A stretch of DNA of 64,000 nt from DASZIT01 sp963709665 (GCA_963709665.1 CAVPWU010000007.1:254501-318500), one strand, 5' to 3'; shown: positions 33,281 to 42,126, numbered from the stretch's first letter. A program made the numbers and translations. The notes: generated from the letters alone by a model not told the origin.

Positions 33281-34179
33281 TCGTCGGCTTCATCGACGAG
33301 AACCGTGACGAGCTGGGGGTCGAGCCCATCTGCCGGAACCTGCAGGTGGCCCCGAGCTCTTACTACGCCGCCAAGTCCCGGCCACCCTCGGCCCGGGCGA
33401 TGCGGGATGCGGTGCTGCTGCCGGTCCTGCTGACGTTGTGGAAGGCCAACTACTCCGTCTATGGCGCCCACAAGCTCTGGAAGACCGCCCGGCGGGCCGG
33501 GCACGACATCGGCCGGGACCAGGTGGCCCGGCTGATGCGCCAGGCCGGCATCCGGGGCGTCAAGCGGGGACGACGGGTGATCACCACCCGACGAGACGAC
33601 AGGGCGGCGCGATCACCGGACCTGGTCAAGCGCAACTTCACCGCCACCGCTCCCAATCAGCTGTGGGTGACCGACCTGACCTACGTGCCCACCTGGTCGG
33701 GGGTGGCCTACACCTGCTTCATCGTCGACGCCTTCAGCCGGATGATCGTCGGCTGGCGGGTGGCCTCCACCATGCGCACCGAAATGGTCCTCGACGCCCT
33801 GGAGATGGCCCGGTGGTCACGGGGCACCCGACTGGAGGGACTGGTGGCCCACTCGGACGCCGGCTCTCAATTCACATCCGTTCGCTACGGCGAGCGGCTG
33901 GCCGAAATCGGGGCGGTGCCCTCGATCGGCACTGTCGGGGATTCGTTCGACAATGCCCTGGCCGAATCGGTCAATGCTCTCTACAAGACCGAGCTGATCC
34001 GGGGCCCCTCACAAGGGCCCTGGAGGACCGTCGAGGACGTCGAGCTCGCCACCCTCGGGTGGGTCCACTGGCACAACAACGACCGGCTGCACGGCTACCT
34101 CGACGACGTGCCGCCAACCGAGTTCGAGGCGGCCTACGCTGCCCAACAGACCGACCAGGAACTGGTTGGAATCCAATAG
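33271..34179 (+). CDS. IS3-family transposase OrfB (DDE integrase core)
   Basis: A 302-residue integrase-core protein. The HTH_21 domain is YSVYGAHKLWKTARRAGHDI. DDE acids are Asp in WVTDLTYVPTW, Asp in LVAHSDAGSQFTS and Glu in DNALAESVNALYKTEL. The frame is complete. It may be translated from its own ATG or by -1 frameshifting from orfA. Confidence 0.92.
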   Translation: MEVIVGFIDENRDELGVEPICRNLQVAPSSYYAAKSRPPSARAMRDAVLLPVLLTLWKANYSVYGAHKLWKTARRAGHDIGRDQVARLMRQAGIRGVKRGRRVITTRRDDRAARSPDLVKRNFTATAPNQLWVTDLTYVPTWSGVAYTCFIVDAFSRMIVGWRVASTMRTEMVLDALEMARWSRGTRLEGLVAHSDAGSQFTSVRYGERLAEIGAVPSIGTVGDSFDNALAESVNALYKTELIRGPSQGPWRTVEDVELATLGWVHWHNNDRLHGYLDDVPPTEFEAAYAAQQTDQELVGIQ

Positions 34180-34207
34180 CCCGAGCCTCCATCAGACCCA
34201 GGGCGGA

Positions 34208-34434
34208 TCAGGCGGTCCGGTAGAGCTCGATGTGGGGACGCTTGGCACCCAAAACGGCCACGCCCGCATCGCGGCGGCCCACTGGAAGAACGTCCTCAGG
34301 TCGTAGCGATAGGCGTCGAGCGTGCGCTCGTTGTACCTGGCGAGGAATGCAGCTGCGGCCACCTGGGCTTCATCGAATCCAGGGTCCTCGATGATGGCGG
34401 CGAGTGTGTCGGAATCTGAGTCGAGTACAGACAT
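34208..34434 (-). pseudogene. Truncated tyrosine recombinase, N-terminal fragment
   Basis: ATG 34434 has AAGGAG six bases upstream. It encodes FLARYNERTLDAYRYDLRTF, FQWAA, then after a two-base gain near 34270-34280 DAGVAVLGAKRPHIELYRTA, the start of a core-binding domain of an XerC/integrase-like enzyme. The restored frame stops at 34208. The catalytic domain is absent and the IS3-type right end lies 17 bp away, so the gene was lost by insertion/deletion. Confidence 0.75.
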
Positions 34435-34461
34435 GGCTCTCCTTCTAGGGTTGGGAGAGCC
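34435..34461 (-). promoter_or_regulatory. RBS-sequestering hairpin before the integrase fragment
   Basis: In the minus-strand mRNA, GGCTCTCC pairs with GGAGAGCC (8 bp), and the 3' arm includes the GGAG of the ribosome site directly before ATG 34434. It could have limited recombinase translation. Confidence 0.45.
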
Positions 34462-34530
34462 AGCCAACACCGTCCAGCCCGGGAGGGCGGAGTTGAGGGT
34501 TGACCGTTGCCGGGACGAGTGACATCATTT

Positions 34531-34884
34531 GTGGTGTCACAGTGGTCAGTCGAGATGGAGCCCGAGGTTGAGGAGTGGTTGGAGTCTTTGCCCCCCGTGC
34601 TTTTCGCGATGGCGGCTTCGAGAGTCGACTACTTGGCCGACGTCGGCGCCTCCACCCGGATGCCTCGATCCCGTTCGCTCGGAGACGGCCTCTTCGAACT
34701 CCGGTTCGATCTGGGCCGCGTCGCTCAACGGATCAGCTTCTACTTCCCGGGCCATCGTCGGATTGTCCTGTTGACGGTGTTTAGAAAGCAACGGCAGAAC
34801 GAACGGGCGGAGGTAGCTCGGGCACGTCTGGCCATGAGGATCTGCGTCGAGCAGGCCCATACCGCTGACGAGGAGGAAAGATGA
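34531..34884 (+). CDS. higB: HigB/RelE-type toxin (Gp49-like)
   Basis: A ~117-residue RelE-superfamily mRNA interferase candidate. VEEWLESLPPVLFAMAASRV is the N-terminal helix. RMPRSRSLGDGLFELRFDLG and RISFYFPGHRRIVLLTVFRK form the beta-sheet with basic residues typical of Gp49/HigB toxins. The start is uncertain: GTG 34531 or 34534 or ATG 34555. The stop overlaps the antitoxin ATG as ATGA, toxin first, as in higBA operons. Confidence 0.82.
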   Translation: MVSQWSVEMEPEVEEWLESLPPVLFAMAASRVDYLADVGASTRMPRSRSLGDGLFELRFDLGRVAQRISFYFPGHRRIVLLTVFRKQRQNERAEVARARLAMRICVEQAHTADEEER

Positions 34885-35186
34885 CGAGGACGAGCTGGAC
34901 CGCACTGAAGAACCAGAAGCTCGACACCATGACGGCGGAGGAGCGAATTGAGTATGACCGCGCCTACGCCGAAGCTCGTCTCGCCGCAGAGGTCGGGCAG
35001 CGAATTCACGACGCTCGAGAGGCAGCAGGACTCAGCCAGCGCGAGCTCGCACGTCGGATGGGTACCAGTCAGGCCGCGATCGATCGGCTCGAGTCAGGCG
35101 GCGTCGGAGCGACAATCACCACTCTCCAGCGGGCCGCTACCGCACTTGGACTCGAAGTCAACGTCGAGTTGAGGCCCACAGCCTGA
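34881..35186 (+). CDS. higA: HigA-type XRE antitoxin
   Basis: A 101-residue antitoxin. The C-terminal XRE helix-turn-helix is RIHDAREAAGLSQRELARRM then GTSQAAIDRLESGG. The N-terminal acidic helix (MTAEERIEYDRAYAEARLAA) probably wraps the toxin. It would neutralise HigB and repress the operon. Translation is coupled to higB by a 4-base overlap. Confidence 0.88.
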   Translation: MTRTSWTALKNQKLDTMTAEERIEYDRAYAEARLAAEVGQRIHDAREAAGLSQRELARRMGTSQAAIDRLESGGVGATITTLQRAATALGLEVNVELRPTA

Positions 35187-35273
35187 AGTTTGATTGTCGG
35201 AGCGGCAGAGCCGACTCCTGGGTGATTGATATCCGACCTCGAGCCGGCGATCGGAGGCACCCCGAGCCTGTTC

Positions 35274-35645
35274 TCAGTTCGCCCACGGAGGAGTGATCCG
35301 ACTCCCGTCGTCCATCACAGCCTCCAGCCCGGGAGTGGTGCACACCCATGCGGTTCCCCCTTCGGGACCGCCATCGAGCCTGAGGTCGCTCCCGGCTCGG
35401 ATGAACACGACGTCGCCGGCGTCGAGGGATGCGGACTCTCCATTCGCGGACACCACCAGTTGACCGGAGAGCACCCGGAGGACCTCGTCCCGACTGGGAC
35501 GATGCGTGGCCCCTTGGAGATTCGGTGGGACCTCGACCTGCCAGGTGCAGACGTCCGTCTGCAGTCGGGACGGGGCGACGTAGGAATGGAACGTGCTCCC
35601 GTGGACTTCGTAGGTCGTGGCTTCGCTGGCTCTGATGATCGGCAC
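35274..35645 (-). CDS. Cupin-domain protein
   Basis: A 123-residue single cupin. Motif 1 is ATHRPSRDEVLRVLSGQLVV (metal-site Glu present, first His shifted), and motif 2 is LDAGDVVFIRAGSDLRL with the usual His replaced. It may bind a small ligand without canonical catalysis. GTG 35645 follows GGGAGA. It is divergent from a MarR regulator that probably controls it. Confidence 0.75.
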   Translation of the reverse strand: MPIIRASEATTYEVHGSTFHSYVAPSRLQTDVCTWQVEVPPNLQGATHRPSRDEVLRVLSGQLVVSANGESASLDAGDVVFIRAGSDLRLDGGPEGGTAWVCTTPGLEAVMDDGSRITPPWAN

Positions 35646-35659
35646 GATGTCTCCCTATG

Positions 35660-35712
35660 GTCAAGTAGCTTGACTATATGATCAATCGGATTGACCACTC
35701 TGTCAAACTGAC
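35660..35712. promoter_or_regulatory. Three palindromic operators between cupin and marR
   Basis: GTCAAG-TAG-CTTGAC (35660-35674), TCAATC-G-GATTGA (35682-35694) and GTCA-AAC-TGAC (35702-35712) are perfect inverted repeats sharing TCAA half-sites and packed in a 70-bp divergent region. They fit binding sites for the adjacent MarR dimer; the site just before the marR ATG suggests autoregulation. Confidence 0.7.
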
Positions 35713-35715
35713 GAG

Positions 35716-36162
35716 ATGACCGAACCCGATCGCTTCGCCACGGCGGCCCTCCTCCTTGGTGCCGCAACGCAGCTCGTTGACGGCATACAGGCTGGAGTTG
35801 TCGAGCGCGGTTTCACCGATGTCCGGCCGTCACACGGATTCGCCTTCGTCCGCATCAGCAGAGGTGACGCGACCATGGTGGACGTGGCGAACCATCTCGG
35901 TATCTCGAAGCAGGCGGCAAGCCAAATGGTCGAACTCCTGGTGCAGCGGGGTTACGTGGAGCGGACCCAACATCCGACCGACGCCCGGTCATCGGCGCTC
36001 TCGTTGACGGTCAAGGGTTGGGCCTGCACGAGGGCAGCAGAGGAATCCGCGGAACGGACCATCGTCGAATGGGAGCAGACAGCCGGTACAGAACAAATTC
36101 GGGCACTCACGGAGACCCTCGCTGCCGTCGTGGCACCAGGTCCGCTTCGCCCTGCCTGGTAG
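35716..36162 (+). CDS. MarR family transcriptional regulator
   Basis: A 148-residue winged-helix protein. Recognition region: MVDVANHLGISKQAASQMVE then LLVQRGYVERTQHPTDARSS, the MarR HTH and wing. N- and C-terminal helices form the dimer interface. It is divergent from a cupin gene with three palindromes in between, so it probably represses both genes in response to an unknown ligand. Confidence 0.88.
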   Translation: MTEPDRFATAALLLGAATQLVDGIQAGVVERGFTDVRPSHGFAFVRISRGDATMVDVANHLGISKQAASQMVELLVQRGYVERTQHPTDARSSALSLTVKGWACTRAAEESAERTIVEWEQTAGTEQIRALTETLAAVVAPGPLRPAW

Positions 36163-36581
36163 CTCCCGTTACCGGAAGGTGCAACGCACCTACTTGGGCT
36201 TCAGTTCCGGCACGTCCCGTCACGTCCCGAGGTGCGGTGGTCTGGAGACGCCGTCGCCGATGGTCTTGGCGGCCCACGGCGCGCAGCAGGTCCACGTCGG
36301 GAGGAACTGGTCCGGATCGCCACCAGTGCCGACAACCACGACCACCTGGTCAACCCCGAGGACCTGATCGGGGTGGCGATCTCCAGGCAGCAGCCCCGGT
36401 CGGAGGTAAAGGGGTCGAAGGACCCTGGTCGGCGATCCCGGACTATCCGACAATCGGAGGGCATGCCCACCCGATTCCCGTGCCCGGAAGGCGACAGCAC
36501 CGAGCCGCACGACCGCCGGTCCGGTCCCGTGGCGGAGAGCTCGCGCCTCCGGGGAACGGTGCGCGGCTCCGGAGCCCGACC
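36163..36581. other. 419-bp region without a clear gene
   Basis: Right margin of the mosaic island. One plus-strand frame contains LVRIATSADNHDHLVNPEDL, which looks protein-like and may be a gene remnant, but has no usable start or recognised family. Otherwise nothing is seen. Confidence 0.35.
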
Positions 36582-37586
36582 ATGAGGCTCGGTCTACTCA
36601 CCGGCGGGGGCGACTGCCCGGGGTTGAACGCCGCCATCCGCGCCGTCGTCCGTACGGCGACCGAGAACGCCGACCAGGTCATCGGGTTCCACCACGGGTG
36701 GCGAGGCGTGGTGGAGGGGGATGGGATCCCGCTCTCCACCAGCCAGACCAAGGGCATTCTCCAGAGCGGGGGCACCATCCTGGGCACCGCCCGGTACCAT
36801 CCCCACGAACACGAGGGCGGTGTCCAGGCCGCCCTGCACACCGCCCGATCCGAACGTCTGGACGCCATGATCGTGCTCGGCGGGGATGGGACACTCGGCG
36901 CCTCGCTGGTCCTCAGCGAGGCCGGACTACCGGTCATCGGCATTCCGAAGACCATCGACAACGACGTCATGGGAACCGACCGGTGCATCGGTTTCGACAC
37001 TGCGGTCGCCACGGCTGCCGACGCCATCGACCGTGTCCACACCACGGGCGAGAGCCACGACCGCCTGATGGTCGTCGAGGTGATGGGGCGATCGAGTGGT
37101 TGGCTTGCCGTTCTGGCCGGCACGGCGGCGGGAGCGGACGCCATCTGCGTCCCGGAGGAGCCCACCGATCTCGAGTCGTTGGCCACGGCGCTCCGACGTC
37201 GGCACGATGCCGGTTCGAACTCCTCCGTCGTCGTCGTCGCCGAGGGCGCCCATCTCGACCCGACCGCCACCGAGCGGTGCAGGGAGGCGACGGTGTCGAC
37301 CGGAGCGCTGGTGGCTCGTGCGCTCGAGGCGTCAACCGGGTTCGAAACCCGACTCACCGTGCTCGGGCACGTGCAGCGGGGGGGGCCGCCCACGGCCGAC
37401 GACCGCTGGCTCGCCACGCAGTTGAGCATCGCCGCCGTGGACGCCGCCCACGCCGGGTCCACTCGGAGCCTGGTGGGCCTCCGGGGCGAGGAGACGGTGA
37501 CCGAGCCACTCGACGTCGTCACCGACGGGCGACGAGCCGTGCCGCCGTCCCTGCTGAGGATGGCCCAGCGACTCACCGTCCATTGA
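36582..37586 (+). CDS. pfkA: 6-phosphofructokinase (group III type)
   Basis: A 334-residue phosphofructokinase that phosphorylates fructose 6-phosphate. LLTGGGDCPGLNAAIRAVV is the N-terminal nucleotide loop. IVLGGDGTLGAS (Gly103) and IGIPKTIDNDV (Lys123) are the donor-specificity and catalytic regions, followed by VEVMGRSSGWLA and LGHVQRGGPPTADD. Gly at the GGDGT position favours ATP, while Lys in PKTID is typical of group III and pyrophosphate-linked enzymes, so the phosphoryl donor is uncertain. No ribosome site stands out. Confidence 0.9.
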   Translation: MRLGLLTGGGDCPGLNAAIRAVVRTATENADQVIGFHHGWRGVVEGDGIPLSTSQTKGILQSGGTILGTARYHPHEHEGGVQAALHTARSERLDAMIVLGGDGTLGASLVLSEAGLPVIGIPKTIDNDVMGTDRCIGFDTAVATAADAIDRVHTTGESHDRLMVVEVMGRSSGWLAVLAGTAAGADAICVPEEPTDLESLATALRRRHDAGSNSSVVVVAEGAHLDPTATERCREATVSTGALVARALEASTGFETRLTVLGHVQRGGPPTADDRWLATQLSIAAVDAAHAGSTRSLVGLRGEETVTEPLDVVTDGRRAVPPSLLRMAQRLTVH

Positions 37587-37788
37587 GCGGCCCCGCGCCG
37601 GTCCTCAGCTGGGTCGCTAGGGACAGTTCCGCCCAACGGCCCTGAGGCTCGACGCCAGCTGCGCCGAGGATGGAGGCGTGTGGCCGGGGGATCCTCCCGG
37701 CGCGACCGGTGGCGGCCGGAGGGGCGGCCGGTCCAGGGCACGGCCGGGACCTACCCGATGGGCCTGCCCGCCGGCTCCAACCTGGGCA

Positions 37789-38310
37789 TCAGGTCGGGGT
37801 GTGTGGATTGCGGTGTTCCCAGTGGGAGGGTCGCGGCTGGTACCGGACCAGGGCGACCTCCACCTCGGTGACCCATTCGAGCGGACCCCACCACCGGGAG
37901 TCGGCCGCCAATCCGAGCTCCAACGGGACGAGGACCAGTCGCTGGAGCATCCGGAGGGCTTCCTCACTGTCGACCCGACCCAGCACGGCAGCCGCCAGAT
38001 ACCGACGGGCCTCCCGCCATTCCCCGCTGCCGGCGGCGTCCCAGGAACGACGTCGCTTCCCGTTGGCATCAGCCACCTCCCCACGGAGATCGCTCTCCGC
38101 ACCGTGGGCCAGCAGGTTCGTCCAGTCCGACACCGAGACGTACTGGTGGTGAGCCATCCGGTACTCGGCGAGACGGCCGGCGAGGAAGGCCTCGCAGTCC
38201 TCAGCCGTGTCGCCCGAGAACGACGGGTACAGCAGCCCGGCCTCCGCCTGCGGGACCGGCGCCAGAGCGGCGTACTGGAGGTTTCTACCGAGCCACGAGA
38301 GCCATCGCAT
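37789..38310 (-). CDS. Hypothetical protein
   Basis: A 173-residue protein with no recognised family. ATG 38310 has GAAGGA upstream. It is rich in Trp/Arg/Ala and helical (WREARRYLAAAVLGRVDSEE, then LRMLQRLVLVPLELGL). No signal peptide or membrane segment. It overlaps the upstream small gene by 26 bp, so both are probably one operon. Confidence 0.6.
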   Translation of the reverse strand: MRWLSWLGRNLQYAALAPVPQAEAGLLYPSFSGDTAEDCEAFLAGRLAEYRMAHHQYVSVSDWTNLLAHGAESDLRGEVADANGKRRRSWDAAGSGEWREARRYLAAAVLGRVDSEEALRMLQRLVLVPLELGLAADSRWWGPLEWVTEVEVALVRYQPRPSHWEHRNPHTPT

Positions 38311-38515
38311 GGCTGTCCTTCCCCGGGTCGGCCGGGTGCTGGACCCGGCGGTCGATGAACGCACCCGCCTGCCGGCAGGCGGCCTGAGCCGAATGGCCGG
38401 ACTCGTAGACGGCGTTGACCAGTTCGACGGCCTGATCGGCGACGGTCGACTGACCTGGCAACTCCACTTCGACCCAGGCCCGCACCAACTCCTCGAGCAC
38501 CTGCTGTCGGTCCAT
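38285..38515 (-). CDS. Small hypothetical protein
   Basis: A 76-residue, mostly helical protein (MDRQQVLEELVRAWVEVELP). ATG 38515 is set by GGAGGTGAGG just upstream. It overlaps the following gene by 26 bp. No family recognised. Confidence 0.55.
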   Translation of the reverse strand: MDRQQVLEELVRAWVEVELPGQSTVADQAVELVNAVYESGHSAQAACRQAGAFIDRRVQHPADPGKDSHAMALVAR

Positions 38516-38908
38516 GTCCCTCACCTCCACTGCGAGCGTACGGCGGTCACCTCGGCACCGGCAGGGTCAAAGGTCCCGATACCCGGAGGTACGGAGGGTC
38601 GCTGGCAGGGGTCCGGGGGCCGGCATGCCTCGCCGAGCCAGGCATACGACGAGGCACCCGACTGAACCCCGAGACACGCGAGGGGTCCCTTGGGACCATC
38701 GGCCCTACCCGTGCCGACGATCCGGCCGGATACTCGAACGATGGGTGACGAACGCCACGAGCGGGCACGGCAGCCGACCGGGCGACCGCTGCCGTCCGGT
38801 GGAGTCGAGCGGTGAAGGCCACTTGTCCCCCCGGCCCCCAGACGGTCGTCGACGGCGGAGGTCCGCTCAGTTGAGTGGCCGGGACGGCCCGGGCCAGGTG
38901 TCCGGGCG
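38516..38908. other. 393-bp divergent intergenic region
   Basis: Separates the small hypothetical operon (minus) from the beta-phosphoglucomutase/GH65 operon (plus). It should hold promoters for both. No gene, repeat or clear -10/-35 pair was recognised. Confidence 0.4.
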
Positions 38909-39706
38909 ATGAGCACGAACCACACCCGGGGCGTGACCGGACGGGCGTCGCTGCCGATCGGTCGCCTCGACGCCGTCGTCTTCGACATGGACGGGGTCGT
39001 CACCGACACGGCCACCCTCCATGCCCGGAGTTGGAAGCGGGTCTTCGACGACCTCCTCCGTTCGAGGGCGGAGGCTTCCGGGGCGCCCTTCCGGCCGTTC
39101 GAGCCCACCGACTACCTGCAGTTCGTGGACGGCAAGCCGCGCGATGCCGGTGCCGCCAGCTTTCTGGCCTCCCGCGGGATCTCACTGGACCCGGGTCATC
39201 CTTCGGATCCCCCCGGCCACGGCAGCATCTGCTCGATCGCCAATCTGAAGGATCAGGAGTTCGAGCGCCAGGTGACCAGCGGCGGCGTGCGGCCCTATCC
39301 GTCGACGGTGGCGTTCATCGCCGGCATCCGGTCACGAGGGCTGCGGACCGCCCTGATCACCTCGAGCCGCCACGGCCGGGCCATCCTGCAGCTGGCCGGG
39401 GTCAGCGACGCCTTCGACGTCATCGTCGACGGCGTCGACGGCGATCGGGAGCACCTGGCCGGGAAGCCCGATCCCGCCATCTTCCTGGCGGCGGCCTCGC
39501 TCCTGGGGGTGGCCCCCGGGCGGGCGGCGGTGGTCGAGGACGCCCTGGCCGGGGTGGAAGCCGGCCGGAACGGGCAGTTCGGGGTGGTGGTGGGGGTCGA
39601 CCGGGGGGCGGGAGCGGATGCCCTCCTGGCCCACGGCGCCGACATGGTCGTCTCCGACCTCGCCGAGCTGGACCTGGGCGCCGCCGTCACCGGGGGCCGG
39701 CCATGA
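38909..39706 (+). CDS. pgmB: Beta-phosphoglucomutase (HAD superfamily)
   Basis: A 265-residue HAD phosphotransferase that converts beta-glucose 1-phosphate to glucose 6-phosphate. The nucleophile/general-acid Asp pair is in VVFDMDGVVTDTATLHARSW, motif II is LITSSRHG, motif III Lys is in GKPDPAIFLAAA, and the acidic motif IV is VVEDALAGVEAG. The helical cap is ~80 residues. Its stop overlaps the GH65 phosphorylase start (ATGA), so the phosphorylase product passes directly to this enzyme. Confidence 0.88.
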   Translation: MSTNHTRGVTGRASLPIGRLDAVVFDMDGVVTDTATLHARSWKRVFDDLLRSRAEASGAPFRPFEPTDYLQFVDGKPRDAGAASFLASRGISLDPGHPSDPPGHGSICSIANLKDQEFERQVTSGGVRPYPSTVAFIAGIRSRGLRTALITSSRHGRAILQLAGVSDAFDVIVDGVDGDREHLAGKPDPAIFLAAASLLGVAPGRAAVVEDALAGVEAGRNGQFGVVVGVDRGAGADALLAHGADMVVSDLAELDLGAAVTGGRP

Positions 39707-42126
39707 GCCCTCCGACGTCCGACGACGACGGCATCCTCGACGAATGGACCTTGCGGTACGACCGGTTCGAACCCGAGCACGAGCTCGTGCGCGAGGCCCT
39801 GTGCACCCTGGGGAACGGCTACTTCGCCACGCGCGGCGCCGCACCCGAGTGCGGTGCCGACAGGGTGCACTATCCGGGCACCTATGTCGCCGGGCTCTAC
39901 AACCGCCGGAGCAGCGAGGTGGCCGGCCGCACCGTCGAGAACGAGAGCATGGTCAACCTGCCCAACTGGCTCCCGGTGTCCTTCCGGATCGACGACCAGA
40001 CCTGGTCCGAGTCCTCGGCGACCATCGCCGAGTACGAGCAGGAGCTGAACCTGCGCCAGGCGGTGCTCACCCGCCGGCTGCGGGTGAGCGACCCGTCGGG
40101 CCGGCTGACGACGGTGGAGCAGCGCCGGTTCGTGAGCATGGCCAACCCCCACGTCGCCGGCCTCGAGGTGACCATCCGGCCCGAGAATTGGTCGGGCCGG
40201 CTGACCGTGCGATCGGGTCTCGACGGCAGCGTCTCCAACGACGGGGTCGAGCGCTACCGGCAGTTCGACGAGCGGCATCTCGTCGACCACCGGGCGGTGG
40301 AGGTCGGCCCGGACACCATCGCCCTGGCCGCCACCACCAGCCAGAGCGGCATCCACGTGGCCCTGACGGCCCGGACCACCTTCGAGCACAGCGGCGTCCC
40401 CGTGCCACGACAGCGGAGTGTGATCTCCGGCACCGACACCGTCGCCCACGAGACGACCCTGGAGGTCTCGGCGCAGGATTCGGTCCGCATCGAGAAGATG
40501 GTCTGCCTGTTCACCTCGCACGACCGCTCCATCAGCGATCCGTTGACCGAAGCGTGCAGCTGGATCGAGCGCGTCGGCCACTTCGAGCAGGCCCTGCGGG
40601 ATCACGTCAGCGAGTGGGACAACCTGTGGGACCGGTTCGCCCTGGAGGTCGACGGCTGCGGGCCCACGGCCGGACAGGCCCTCCACCTCCACATCCTCCA
40701 CCTGTTGCAGACAGCCTCACGCAACACGATCGACCGGGACGTCGGCATTCCGGCCCGGGGGGTGCACGGCGAGGCCTATCGGGGCCACATCTTCTGGGAC
40801 GAGCTCTTCATCTTCCCGTACCTCAACCTGCACCTGCCGGCGCTGGTCCGCTCGTTGCTGCTCTACCGCTACCGGCGCCTGCCCGAGGCCCGCTGGTCCG
40901 CCCGCCGAGCCGGCTACGCCGGCGCCATGTTTCCGTGGCAGAGCGGCAGCAACGGGCGCGAGGAGGCCCAGTCCGTGCACCTCAACCCGCTGTCGGGCCG
41001 GTGGATGACCGACGCCTCCCACCGCCAACGCCACATCGGCGCCGCCATCGCCTACAACGTGTGGCAGTACTACGAGGCCACCGGGGACACCGACTTCCTG
41101 GTCACCTACGGCGCCGAGATGATCCTGGAGGTGGCCCGCTTCTGGGCCAGCATCGCCACCTACCGCGCCGACCTCGACCGCTACGAGATCATCGGCGTGA
41201 TGGGGCCCGACGAGTACCACGACGGCTACGTCGGCGCCGACGAGCCGGGGCTCCGGAACAACGCCTACACCAACGTGATGGCGGTCTGGGTGCTGTCCCG
41301 GGCCGTCGAGCTCCTCCAGCAGCTCCCCGAGCCCCGGCGGAGCGAGCTCCGCCAACGCCTGTCGCTGAACGCCGACGAGATCGCACGGTGGACGGACATC
41401 ACCCACAAGATGCGGGTCGTCTTCCACTCGGACGGCGTGGTGAGTCAGTTCGAGGGGTACGAGGATCTGGCCGAGCTGGACTGGGAGGGCTACCGCAGTC
41501 GCCACGGCGACATCGCCCGCCTCGATCGCATCCTCGAGGCGGAGGGGGACACCCCCAACGCCTACAAGGCCTCCAAGCAGGCGGACGTGCTGATGCTCCT
41601 CTACCTGTTGTCGGTGGACGAGCTGCTGGGGATCTTCGGGCAGTTGGGGTACGACGTCGATGCGGACACCATCCGGCGGACCATCGACTACTACCTGCAG
41701 CGGACCTCCCACGGGTCCACCCTCAGCCGCGTCGTCCACAGCTGGGTACTGGCCCGGTCCGACCGGGAGCGCTCCCTGGAGTACCTGGAGGAAGCCCTGC
41801 GCAGCGACCTCGACGACACCCAGGGCGGGACGACCGGAGAAGGGATCCACCTGGGGGCCATGGCCGGAACGGTCGACCTCGTCCAGCGCTGCTACCTCGG
41901 CATCGAGACCCGCGGCAACACCCTCTGGTTCGACCCCCACCTGCCCCGCGAGATCCGCAGCCTCCGGCTCGATCTCCGGTACCGGGACCGGGTGGTCAAC
42001 GTGGCGGTCGAGGACGGGGGTCTGACGGTGGAGATCGGGGACTGGGGCGACGGAACCGTCCGCATCGGCCTGGGCGGGGTCGTGACCGAGCTCGGGGCCG
42101 GGGAGCGCTGCCGGATCGAGCTCTGA
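39703..42126 (+). CDS. GH65 disaccharide phosphorylase (trehalose/maltose/kojibiose type)
   Basis: An 807-residue inverting phosphorylase that cleaves an alpha-glucobiose with phosphate to beta-glucose 1-phosphate and glucose. An N-terminal beta-sandwich (CTLGNGYFATRGAAPE) leads to the (alpha/alpha)6 barrel with FWDELFIFPYLNLHLP, GAMFPWQSGSNGREEAQ and the general-acid Glu in GVMGPDEYHDGYVG. YKASKQADVLMLLYLL precedes the phosphate-site RTSHGSTLSRVVHSWV. The ATGA overlap with pgmB supports a phosphorylase over a hydrolase. The specific disaccharide cannot be told from sequence alone. Confidence 0.9.
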   Translation: MSPPTSDDDGILDEWTLRYDRFEPEHELVREALCTLGNGYFATRGAAPECGADRVHYPGTYVAGLYNRRSSEVAGRTVENESMVNLPNWLPVSFRIDDQTWSESSATIAEYEQELNLRQAVLTRRLRVSDPSGRLTTVEQRRFVSMANPHVAGLEVTIRPENWSGRLTVRSGLDGSVSNDGVERYRQFDERHLVDHRAVEVGPDTIALAATTSQSGIHVALTARTTFEHSGVPVPRQRSVISGTDTVAHETTLEVSAQDSVRIEKMVCLFTSHDRSISDPLTEACSWIERVGHFEQALRDHVSEWDNLWDRFALEVDGCGPTAGQALHLHILHLLQTASRNTIDRDVGIPARGVHGEAYRGHIFWDELFIFPYLNLHLPALVRSLLLYRYRRLPEARWSARRAGYAGAMFPWQSGSNGREEAQSVHLNPLSGRWMTDASHRQRHIGAAIAYNVWQYYEATGDTDFLVTYGAEMILEVARFWASIATYRADLDRYEIIGVMGPDEYHDGYVGADEPGLRNNAYTNVMAVWVLSRAVELLQQLPEPRRSELRQRLSLNADEIARWTDITHKMRVVFHSDGVVSQFEGYEDLAELDWEGYRSRHGDIARLDRILEAEGDTPNAYKASKQADVLMLLYLLSVDELLGIFGQLGYDVDADTIRRTIDYYLQRTSHGSTLSRVVHSWVLARSDRERSLEYLEEALRSDLDDTQGGTTGEGIHLGAMAGTVDLVQRCYLGIETRGNTLWFDPHLPREIRSLRLDLRYRDRVVNVAVEDGGLTVEIGDWGDGTVRIGLGGVVTELGAGERCRIEL

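Larger units (their letters stand above)
32901..34191 (+). mobile_element. IS3-family insertion sequence
   Basis: A 1.29-kb element with ends TGGAGGCTC (32901-32909) and GAGCCTCCA (34183-34191), enclosing overlapping orfA and orfB. It sits between a tRNA remnant and a truncated integrase, which its insertion probably helped to break. No clear target duplication. Confidence 0.82.

Noticed and set aside
37322..37350. T-arm-like CCGGGTTCGAAACCCG
   Set aside because: Lies inside the pfkA coding frame with no cloverleaf around it.
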